DNA of 64,000 nt from NCBI GenBank assembly GCA_024277255.1, contig JAJRVQ010000170.1, forward strand, positions 1 to 64,000. The letters run 5' to 3'. The notes beneath the pieces are model-generated. The model worked only from the letters and a program-made list of their open reading frames with translations. It had not been told where the DNA came from and searched no databases. Below are positions 54,101-61,371 of this stretch, in pieces; within the stretch, counting starts at the first letter, position 1, and the number at the start of each line of letters is the position of its first letter. Position numbers and translations under genes: made by a program. The DNA is from Acidobacteriota bacterium. Its GTDB lineage: Bacteria > Acidobacteriota > Thermoanaerobaculia > Multivoradales > SZUA-115.

Positions 54101-54621
54101 ATCAGCTCAATCTCGAAGAAGGGACGGTGGTTCGTCGGTACCGCGGTGAGTGCCGGCGGTGGGCCTGAGATCCCGAGAAGCTCCCTGCACCAACGGCTGT
54201 CTCGATAGAGCAGCTCGGCGAGCCGCTCGCGGTCGAAGATCTGAACGAGGGTGAAACCACGCTCCCGTGCAGCCTCTTCCAGCCGAGTCCGAGCCCGGGG
54301 CGAAACCTCGCGCGAGGTCACCAGGATGACCTTGCGGCGCGGCAACCCATCCTTGAGGTAGGAATCGAGGCTCTCTCGGAGATTTCTGGCAAAGTCTTTG
54401 GCCGTCGTGCATACGACGGGGAAGACTTCGGCCTCGCCGTCGAAAACGGCGCCGTCTCGACCGCTGTCTTTGCCGCGCGGCGCGATGGGGACCAGACCGG
54501 GAATCTCTCGTGCCAGCAGGTGGCAAGCCGCCCGTTGAAAGATCTTCCAGTTCAGCGGGCCGTCGAGACCTTCCAGGATCTTGTGGAGGTAAGGATCTCT
54601 GATCGAGCAGTCCGAACTCAT
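51181..54621 (-). CDS. large NTPase with N-terminal restriction-endonuclease-like domain (STAND/Avs-like candidate)
   Basis: N-term FQRAACHLLAREIPGLVPIAPRGKDSGRDGAVFDGEAEVFPVVCTTAKD; Walker A VSGQPGSGKTFLLH; Walker B KILIVDDAH; long helical repeat C-terminus. Confidence 0.75.
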   Translation of the reverse strand: MSSDCSIRDPYLHKILEGLDGPLNWKIFQRAACHLLAREIPGLVPIAPRGKDSGRDGAVFDGEAEVFPVVCTTAKDFARNLRESLDSYLKDGLPRRKVILVTSREVSPRARTRLEEAARERGFTLVQIFDRERLAELLYRDSRWCRELLGISGPPPALTAVPTNHRPFFEIELIGREADLKWLNTTEGNRLVSGQPGSGKTFLLHRWAACAEALFVESDDAAEIAGEIRDRQPKILIVDDAHVKLERIETLQRIRQQGIGDFSILAVTWPGACDDLAERLGSLPSSQIRKLELLTRDHLVNLYSLAGIDEEALRRQGFSDPSSILRDLVTQAANKPGLAATLASLVLVSKRDEWNEILSGSRLRRHLVSLFTPIAGENFQILLACFAVGGTAGFAIEEVAAFLRLDHASVATATASMAHGGLLTQLHDQRLRVDPEPLRSSLIAANFLRTEPPVLDPRPLLAQATSEDSATEALLLAALRARTEEAPIHPPDELRERVAKSSALRVWVAWMQFRPEDTQWVLDNAPSPMELTPVALVVAPEVAIPYLLAAAEEASGPLHSQPHHPLRILQDWMQDGLVEGSQPLRRRKLVAREAENYHQRGGDYDIAVRALLATLSPSLKVMTSDPGYGSRVTMEWGLLSGTALHQLGEIWRRYRSLLDRLDPDLLRRVSETVETLRIPDRLTPAVLPSEEDQATMDDLAREILRDLAPKAKNSTGMAARLQRLASRLDISLNLPKDPDFERLFPDDSHDNPENWQRRQQERGVAVEALAKEWCLGQPVEVAARLVELEWEARWLQRQWPRLTPLLCQQLATTVANPEEWLANFANADLAGDLVVPFAERLRDEEVPAEEQLAGMLDRDNLASHAVSLLLTMAHPPPQLLERALSHPQLYPNSVETLVLRNEVPIPTLLRLLEHPRREIAINAAVGEWASNPQGTIRPELSDPWREAILRSPADLPDSGTGYWLRQILAADPALSYDWLLRRRNDESLESNTHREVVRATVKALEPAARISMLDWLLPGSAAYFLVPLVVGDHLEVFRHLLSLDHLAEYHLRGLGGIPDEIWAKKARLALEHGYSPREIADHTIWTHGHSIVGYGSQHWQEWIDAFAAFTREADELAETARHGMEIAGQELQRAENRKKGVELRGI

Positions 54622-54631
54622 GGCGGGTGAC

Positions 54632-55222
54632 TCAAGCTTTCAGCAGCCGGGCTAGCTCGACTTGGAGGTTCTTTTCTCCCGAGTACCCTCTGCGTTCAAT
54701 CAGATCGATGGCTTCCCTGGCGGTGGCGAGATCACTCTCGCTGGCATGCTGGAGGAGTTGGTAGGCGTCATCGTAGTCTCGCTTCCTCTTGGGACCGGCG
54801 GCGAGGAGCTTCATGGCGATGAGGTGACCGATCGAGGCCACGGGTGGTTGCAGGCCAGGCAGTATCTCTATGTGGGTTGCCGCGGCCACGATTTCAGGCT
54901 CAATCCCGGAGCTGGCGAGAAGCAGATCAACCATGACCTCCCGCGAAGCGGGCGGTGGTGGACGAAGGCGAAGAGTCGACAACCTGCCGGTGGATCGGTG
55001 TTCGAGGTGTTGAAAGGTCTGATAGCCGAGCTGAAGAAAGGAGGCTCCAATCTTCTCGGCTTCGGTGTCGTCGGCGACCGCGATTACCACATCGACGTCC
55101 TTTGTGGTCCGAGGAGCGGTGCGGAGGGAAACGGCGATTCCACCGACCAGTGCCCACTTCAACCGCAAACGTTGGATGTCACGTTCGGCGCGCCTGAGGG
55201 TCCCGACCAGGTTGCTGGGCAT
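54632..55222 (-). CDS. nucleotidyltransferase (AbiEii-like/MNT fold)
   Basis: WALVGGIAVSLRTAPRTTKDVDVVIAV; HLIAMKLLAAGPKRKRDYDD. Confidence 0.82.
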   Translation of the reverse strand: MPSNLVGTLRRAERDIQRLRLKWALVGGIAVSLRTAPRTTKDVDVVIAVADDTEAEKIGASFLQLGYQTFQHLEHRSTGRLSTLRLRPPPPASREVMVDLLLASSGIEPEIVAAATHIEILPGLQPPVASIGHLIAMKLLAAGPKRKRDYDDAYQLLQHASESDLATAREAIDLIERRGYSGEKNLQVELARLLKA

Positions 55223-55227
55223 GACCG

Positions 55228-55440
55228 CTAAGACCGAGAGTTCGAGGGCCGAATCACTTCGTGATCGGGAGGAATCTCGTTTTGAAGCCATTCCCGAAGC
55301 CGCGCAGCGATCTCCCTCTCGTCGGCCTGAGGATTTCGCCGCCGAAGGTTCTGACGCATGATGGCTTTTGCCGTCTCGAAGAGGTCGACAACGCCCTCCA
55401 TTCGGTCTTGGTACTTAGACTCTGCGATTGACTCCGTCAT
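55228..55440 (-). CDS. small protein paired with nucleotidyltransferase (putative antitoxin)
   Basis: 70 aa; 5 bp upstream of the NTase gene; KAIMRQNLRRRNPQADEREIAARLREWL. Confidence 0.6.
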   Translation of the reverse strand: MTESIAESKYQDRMEGVVDLFETAKAIMRQNLRRRNPQADEREIAARLREWLQNEIPPDHEVIRPSNSRS

Positions 55441-55476
55441 GGCTCTATTCTACCGCCTCGCGCCCCAGCGAACGGG

Positions 55477-56313
55477 CTACTTCTCCCGGGCCAACACCCG
55501 ATTCAACACCGCCGCCAGCCGGACACCGGCTTGCCGTAGCCGCTTCTCGACCACCGGCAGGTTTCGTTGGTAGTACTCGTCGCCGAGGTCGTCGCCGGCT
55601 TGGGCGGCGTAGGCGTGGCTGCGGGCAAGATCGAAGGACTCTTGGGCCCAGTCGAGCGGAGTGCTGTCGCCCCAAATCCGTCTTTCCTCGTCCGTGGTCT
55701 TGCGGTCTAGGGTTTTGGCCCGGTAGCGCCAGCTGCGGAAGGTCCGCCAGGAGAGGCTGGCTTCGATGATCGAAGTGTCCCACAGGGCGTGCAGGTTGAC
55801 TGCCTCGCCGTAGAAGGTGACCAGCAGCCGGTTGCCGCCGCGGTCGGCGGCATAGCTGGCGTGGAGTGGTTGGTGGACGTCGCCGATGAAGTGGGCGAGA
55901 AACTTGAGCGCCTCGCGACGCTCGGCGAGGGAGCGCTGCCGGTCGGCGAGTTCGTCGCGGAACCGTTCGATGGCCCGCACCACGCAGCCACGAGGTGGAC
56001 AGTCCTGGTTGAGGTCGATGTCTTCAGCGCCCTCGGCGCCGTTGATGTAGTGCAGCGGAGCGGCCCAGCTGTAGGACTCGTTGGCGCGAATCCGGTCGGC
56101 CCAGGTGGAGGCGTAGGCGAGGGTCTTGTCGTCCCCGCGCAGGAGCCGACTGACTTCCGAGCGTGCCTCGCTCGTCAGGTTACGCCAGGCGATCTCGCCG
56201 ACGATCTGGTGTCCGGTGGCGCCCCAAGCGGTGGCGGGTCGGGGCAGGGCGATCACCGCCAGCAGGAGGAGCAGAGGTACGATGTGGAAAGGCAGGCGTG
56301 TTTTTCGCAGCAT
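55477..56313 (-). CDS. S1/P1 nuclease family protein
   Basis: Signal peptide; WGATGHQIVGEIAWRNLT; FLAHFIGDVHQPLHASYAADRGGN. Confidence 0.94.
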   Translation of the reverse strand: MLRKTRLPFHIVPLLLLLAVIALPRPATAWGATGHQIVGEIAWRNLTSEARSEVSRLLRGDDKTLAYASTWADRIRANESYSWAAPLHYINGAEGAEDIDLNQDCPPRGCVVRAIERFRDELADRQRSLAERREALKFLAHFIGDVHQPLHASYAADRGGNRLLVTFYGEAVNLHALWDTSIIEASLSWRTFRSWRYRAKTLDRKTTDEERRIWGDSTPLDWAQESFDLARSHAYAAQAGDDLGDEYYQRNLPVVEKRLRQAGVRLAAVLNRVLAREK

Positions 56314-56321
56314 GGTTTCGC

Positions 56322-58751
56322 CTATTCGCCGTAGGGCACCCAGACGTTCTTGATCTGCGTCGCGTGGCGCAGGAAGTCTTGGCCGGCGCCCTGGAGGGGA
56401 TCCGACCAGTCGCGGGCGTGGCCGTAGTTCACCCAGGTCTGCTTCAGGTTGTCGGCGGAGGCTCGTTCGATCGCGGTGCTGCCTTCGCGGCTCCCGAAGT
56501 ACCAGATGGCGTCGATGTCCGCGTGGTCGGCCAACACACCGGCCAGCAGTTCGCGCTCGCCGGTGACGATGTTGACCACGCCGCCCGGCAGGTCGGAGGT
56601 GTCGAGCACTTGATAGAGATCGGTCACCGCCAGCGGATGGCGCTCGGAGGGAACGGCGACGACGGTGTTGCCCATCGCCACGGCGGCGAAGACGGCCGAG
56701 ACGAAGGCGAGCAGGGGCGCTTCTTCGGGGCAGAGGATGGCCAGCGTGCCGATCGGTTCCGGCACGGCCAGGGTGAAGTTGCGGATCGGGGTCGAATGAA
56801 TCCGGCCGTCGTACTTGTCGGCCCAGGCCGCCCAGTGGAAGAGCCGTTCCACGGCGAGATCCACCTCGCGCTGGGCCGCCCGCTTCTTGGCGCTGGTCAT
56901 CGCGGTCAGCCGGTGGGTGAATTCGTCGCGGCGGGCCGCCAGGTTCTCACCCACATAGTAGAGAATCTGCGCCTTGAGATGGCCGTTGCACCCTCCCCAT
57001 CCGGCCGCTTTGCGCGCCGCGGCCACGGCGTTGCGGATGTCTTTGCGGTTGCCTTCGCCCGCCTCGCCGATCAACCGACCTTTGGGATCGACCACCGGAC
57101 GGCTGTAGCCTCCGTCGGGCCGTGCCTGTTTGCCGCCGATGTACATCTTGGCGGTGCGGTCGATGGTGCGCAGACCGGAGTTGGGGGCCGGCGCGGCTAC
57201 GGAGTGAGCCGTTGCGGCGGCTGACTTGCCGTCGTCGTCCGCCGGCTTGCGGCTCGCCTTGGCCTTGGCTTCCCAATTCGGCTGGAGATACTCGAACAGC
57301 CCCTCGCGCCCGCCTTCGCGCCCGTAGCCGCTCTCGCGGTAGCCGCCGAAGCCGGCGGCGGCGTCGAAGAGGTTGGTCGAGTTGATCCACACCGTACCAG
57401 CCTTGATCTTGGCGGCGACGTCGTGGGCCAGGTTGATGTTCTCGGTCCACACGCTAGCCGCCAGCCCGTAGCGGGTGTTGTTGGCCAGTTGCACCGCCTC
57501 GGCCGGCGTGCGGAAGGTCATCGACACCAGGACCGGTCCGAAGATCTCGACCTGGGCGATAGTAGAGGCGGGAGAAACGTCGGTGAACAGGGTCGGCGGG
57601 TAGAAGCAACCGTTTTCGGGGAGCTTGCAGGAGGGTTGCCACAAGGTGGCCCCTTCGTCGACGCCTTGCTGCACCAGGTTGCGGATCGTATCGAGCTGCA
57701 CCGGCGCCACGATGGCGCCGATATCGATCGCCTTGTCGGCGGGATCACCGACGCGCAGCTTCTCCATGCGGGCTCGCAGCTTGGCGTAGAACGGTTCGGC
57801 GACCCCCTCCTGGACCAGCAGCCGCGAACCGGCGCAGCAGACCTCGCCCTGGTTGAACCAGATGGCGTCGACCACCCCCTCGACGGCGCTGTCGAGATCG
57901 GCATCGTCAAAGACGGTGAAGGGGGATTTGCCGCCCAGTTCGAGGGAGAGCTTCTTGCCGCTGCCGGCGGTGGCGCGGCGGATGATGCGCCCCACTTCGG
58001 TGGAGCCGGTGAAGGCGATCTTGTCGATTCCTGAGTGGTTGACCAGTAACGCGCCGGTACGTCCATCGCCGGTGACCAGGTTGACGACTCCGGGCGGCAG
58101 CCCCACTTGCTGGCAGATCTCGGCGAAGGCGATCGCCGACAGGTTGGTGAACTCGGCCGGCTTGAGCACCACCGTGTTGCCCATGGCGATGGCCGGTGCG
58201 ATCTTCCACGCCAGCATCAACAGCGGGAAGTTCCACGGGATGATCTGGCCGGCGACGCCGAGGGGAACTTGGTCGGGCAGCTCGGTGGCCATCAGCTGGC
58301 TCCAGCCGGCATGGTGGTAGAAGTGGCGCGCGACCAGGGGCACATCGAGGTCGCGGGTCTCGCGAATCGGCTTGCCGTTGTCCAAGGTCTCGAGCATCGC
58401 CAGTAGCCGGGAGTTCTTCTGCACGTGGCGGGCGATGGCGTAGAGGTAGCGCGCCCGGCCATGGCCACCGAGTTTCCACCAACCGGGCTGCGCCCGGCGC
58501 GCCGCGGCCACCGCGGCGTTGACTTGCGCCTCGCCGCACTGGGCAACTTGGCCGAGTTCTTCGGAGGTCGCCGGGTTGAAGGTGGCGAAACTCTCCACCT
58601 GCAGTTCGCTGGCGGGGTGCAGCTGGCCGTCGATAAAGGGCCCGAAGGAGCGTTGATGGGCTTCCAGCCATCTCTCGGCCGGGCCGGCTCCTTCGGGGGC
58701 GGGACCATACTCCATGGTCTCGAACAGCTCGGCAATCGGGGCGGTTGTCAT
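56322..58751 (-). CDS. double-domain aldehyde dehydrogenase
   Basis: Two ALDH halves; complete first half (ELGGKSPFTVFDDADLDSAVEG, NQGEVCCAGSRLLVQ) plus degenerate second half (GTLAILCPEEAPLLAFVSAVFAAVAMGNTVVAVPSE). Confidence 0.92.
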   Translation of the reverse strand: MTTAPIAELFETMEYGPAPEGAGPAERWLEAHQRSFGPFIDGQLHPASELQVESFATFNPATSEELGQVAQCGEAQVNAAVAAARRAQPGWWKLGGHGRARYLYAIARHVQKNSRLLAMLETLDNGKPIRETRDLDVPLVARHFYHHAGWSQLMATELPDQVPLGVAGQIIPWNFPLLMLAWKIAPAIAMGNTVVLKPAEFTNLSAIAFAEICQQVGLPPGVVNLVTGDGRTGALLVNHSGIDKIAFTGSTEVGRIIRRATAGSGKKLSLELGGKSPFTVFDDADLDSAVEGVVDAIWFNQGEVCCAGSRLLVQEGVAEPFYAKLRARMEKLRVGDPADKAIDIGAIVAPVQLDTIRNLVQQGVDEGATLWQPSCKLPENGCFYPPTLFTDVSPASTIAQVEIFGPVLVSMTFRTPAEAVQLANNTRYGLAASVWTENINLAHDVAAKIKAGTVWINSTNLFDAAAGFGGYRESGYGREGGREGLFEYLQPNWEAKAKASRKPADDDGKSAAATAHSVAAPAPNSGLRTIDRTAKMYIGGKQARPDGGYSRPVVDPKGRLIGEAGEGNRKDIRNAVAAARKAAGWGGCNGHLKAQILYYVGENLAARRDEFTHRLTAMTSAKKRAAQREVDLAVERLFHWAAWADKYDGRIHSTPIRNFTLAVPEPIGTLAILCPEEAPLLAFVSAVFAAVAMGNTVVAVPSERHPLAVTDLYQVLDTSDLPGGVVNIVTGERELLAGVLADHADIDAIWYFGSREGSTAIERASADNLKQTWVNYGHARDWSDPLQGAGQDFLRHATQIKNVWVPYGE

Positions 58752-58781
58752 GGGCTGGTTTCCTCTTGGGATGCCCCAGGC

Positions 58782-59816
58782 TTAGCCGATGGGGTGGCGG
58801 AACGAGGCGGAGTAGTGGCCGGTGAGGTGGTGTTCGAGTTGCCGTTCGAGGTCGGCCAGCAGGCTGCTGGCGCCGAAGCGAAACAGTTCGCGGCGCAGCC
58901 AAGCGTCGCCCAGCTCCTCTTTCATCAAGGAGAGCCACTCGACCGCCTGCTTGGCCGTACTGATGCCACCCGCCGGCTTGAAACCGACCCGCCAGCCGGT
59001 GCGCTGTTCGTACTCGCGGATGGCGCGAACCATGATCAGGCTGACCGGCAGGGTCGCGTTGACCTTCTCTTTGCCGGTCGAGGTCTTGATGAAGTCGGCG
59101 CCGGCCATCATCGCCACCCGGCTGGCGCGCGCCACGTTGCGCAGCGTGCCGAGTTCGCCGGTGGCGAGGATCGTCTTGAGATGAGCCTCGCCGCAGGCCT
59201 GGCGGAAGGCTCGGATTTCGTCGTAGAGGGCCTGCCAGTCACCGCGCAGCACATGGGCGCGGGTGACCACGATGTCGATCTCCTGAGCCCCCCGCGCCAC
59301 CGAACGGTGGATCTCCTCGAGGCGTTGCTCGAAGGGCGAGAGGCCGGCCGGGAATCCGGCGGAGACGGCGCAGACCGGAACCGCGGAGCCGGCGAGCGCC
59401 TCGACCGCGGTTTCGATCATCGCGTCGTAGACGCAGATCGAAGCGACGCGCAACTGAAGATCGCCAACGCCAAGGCCGTCCAGGATCTCCTGGCGAACCG
59501 GTTGCCGTGCCTTGGCGCACAACCGGCGGACCCGACCGGGAGTGTCGTCCCCGGCCAGGGTGGTCAGATCGATGCAGGTGATGGCGCGCAGCTGCCAGGC
59601 CGCTTGCCATGCCTTCTTCACCGAGCGCCGCTTGCCCATGGTGGCGGCACGGCGCTCGACGGCGCTGGTGTTGACCCGCACATCGCCCACCCAATCCAAG
59701 TCGAGTTCGGTGCCCGCGTTGCGCTGCGCGTGGTCGCCTGCCTCGGTGGGGGATGCGGGTACTGGCTGTGGATCGGGTGCGGGGCGCGGGCGGCTACGGA
59801 TCTCTTCGACGGTCAT
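58782..59816 (-). CDS. deoC: deoxyribose-phosphate aldolase
   Basis: TCIDLTTLAGDDTPGRV; GADFIKTSTGKEKVNATL; VGFKPAGGISTAKQA. Confidence 0.94.
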   Translation of the reverse strand: MTVEEIRSRPRPAPDPQPVPASPTEAGDHAQRNAGTELDLDWVGDVRVNTSAVERRAATMGKRRSVKKAWQAAWQLRAITCIDLTTLAGDDTPGRVRRLCAKARQPVRQEILDGLGVGDLQLRVASICVYDAMIETAVEALAGSAVPVCAVSAGFPAGLSPFEQRLEEIHRSVARGAQEIDIVVTRAHVLRGDWQALYDEIRAFRQACGEAHLKTILATGELGTLRNVARASRVAMMAGADFIKTSTGKEKVNATLPVSLIMVRAIREYEQRTGWRVGFKPAGGISTAKQAVEWLSLMKEELGDAWLRRELFRFGASSLLADLERQLEHHLTGHYSASFRHPIG

Positions 59817-59989
59817 AGGGCAGGTACCTGGCGCGAGCGAGGCCGGTTGCGGGTTAACCCTGAGGATATCACGCGCTTATGGGCCCTTCGGTGGTGGCGC
59901 GGGCGCTCATCGCGGACGATTCTTCAGCACGCAGCGTATAGAGCGTATAGTTGGATAACAAACCGGCAACGAGAAGGAGGTCCGGAGTG

Positions 59990-61300
59990 ATGAGCAAGCT
60001 CAGCCGTCGTGCGTGGATGGTGATGTTGGTCGTGGTGCTGGGCGTAGCCGTGGTTCTGGTGGTAGGCAGAGCACGCGCTCGTGAAGCCGACGCTCAGATG
60101 CTGGCCACCTGGAAGGCCGAGCTTGGCGGGCAGACCTTTCCGGAACGCTTTCCGTCCCGCCCGACCAACAGCGCTGCGGTGGAGCTGGATCGGATCGTTG
60201 CGGAGATTGGGATCGACCTCCTGGGGTTGGAAGCCACCGGCAACGACCTCGACGCTCCCAGCGTAGACAGTGAACTGACCCTGGGTCTCACCAAGGTCCG
60301 GCTGTATTTGACCACGCTGAATGCGTCCAAAGCGGGCAAGCTCCCAGCTCCCGCCGAGGAACTCCAAGAGTTTCGCCAGCGTGCGGCCCCCGTGACCCAA
60401 GCCGTCATCGCGGCCCTGAACGAGGGTCCACTACCGCAGTGGGGTATGGATCTCAGTCGTGGCTTTGAGGCACCGATTCCCAATTTCTTGGGCCAACTTC
60501 AGTTGGTGGACTTGCTGGTCTTCGAAGCCATGGAGCAAAGTCGCACGGGAACCACAGAGGCGGCTCTCGAAGCGCTAGAGGCGGCCTGGCGGCTGAGCGG
60601 TACGGCGCGCGAGATGCCGTACCTGATTAGCCAGTTGATCGCCAATTCCCAGGTCAAGCGTCACCTGCTGGCTCTGCGCCAGATGTGCGACGTACCTGCG
60701 GTCTGGGGGGAGAGGTTGCGGGAACTCGATCCGCATCAGGGGTTGACTCGGGCTTTTCACGGTGAAGCGTGGGTGGCGTACCACACCGCCTCGCTCGATG
60801 AGCTGCCGGCGCTCGGCAGTCGCCTCCCACCTTCTCGATTCGCGCCCGAGCGGTGGATGCTGCGCGATCATGCCCGCCGTCTCGCCAAGTTGACCGCCGA
60901 GTTGTCGATGGAGCCGCTGAACACTTTCGATCCCGCTGTATTTGGCGCCCGGGCCGCCGAGCAGATCCCGCGCTGGCAGATCTACAGCCGGCAGATTCTC
61001 CCCAACCTGTGGGACCCTTGGGCGCGCACGACGCGCATCGGCCTCTCTTCCGAACTGGCCGCCCTGGTGATCGAAGAGCGCGCCCGTCTCGCCGCTGGCG
61101 GGCAGATCGGTGAGTCAGGGCTTGTGCCCAGCCAACCGTCTCGCATCGAAGGTCTCACCTGGCGCTTCGAACGCTCGGCCGATGCGGTGACCATCTCTCT
61201 CGATGGCGAGTTGGTGACGCCAGCACCCATCGCCCCCGGCAAGATGCCGCTCCCACTCAGCTACACGATTCATCGCGGAGAGTGCGCGGCACTCTCTTAG
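59990..61300 (+). CDS. membrane-anchored hypothetical protein
   Basis: N-terminal TM AWMVMLVVVLGVAVVLVVG; consistent coding frame; no recognised family. Confidence 0.6.
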   Translation: MSKLSRRAWMVMLVVVLGVAVVLVVGRARAREADAQMLATWKAELGGQTFPERFPSRPTNSAAVELDRIVAEIGIDLLGLEATGNDLDAPSVDSELTLGLTKVRLYLTTLNASKAGKLPAPAEELQEFRQRAAPVTQAVIAALNEGPLPQWGMDLSRGFEAPIPNFLGQLQLVDLLVFEAMEQSRTGTTEAALEALEAAWRLSGTAREMPYLISQLIANSQVKRHLLALRQMCDVPAVWGERLRELDPHQGLTRAFHGEAWVAYHTASLDELPALGSRLPPSRFAPERWMLRDHARRLAKLTAELSMEPLNTFDPAVFGARAAEQIPRWQIYSRQILPNLWDPWARTTRIGLSSELAALVIEERARLAAGGQIGESGLVPSQPSRIEGLTWRFERSADAVTISLDGELVTPAPIAPGKMPLPLSYTIHRGECAALS

Positions 61301-61318
61301 CGGTTCGTGATGCGGGAA

Positions 61319-61349
61319 GCAGGGAAAGACTCGAACGGTCTTTCCCTGC
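61319..61349. terminator. hairpin between convergent genes
   Basis: gcagggaaagac-tcgaacg-gtctttccctgc, perfect 12-bp stem, 7-nt loop; no long U-tract. Confidence 0.6.
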
Positions 61350-61371
61350 CAGCTCCTAGATCTGCCAACCC

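Noticed and set aside
57423-59990. 203-aa (57423..58034) and 521-aa (58425..59990) plus-strand ORFs opposite ALDH and deoC
   Set aside because: Antisense shadows of strongly supported enzymes.
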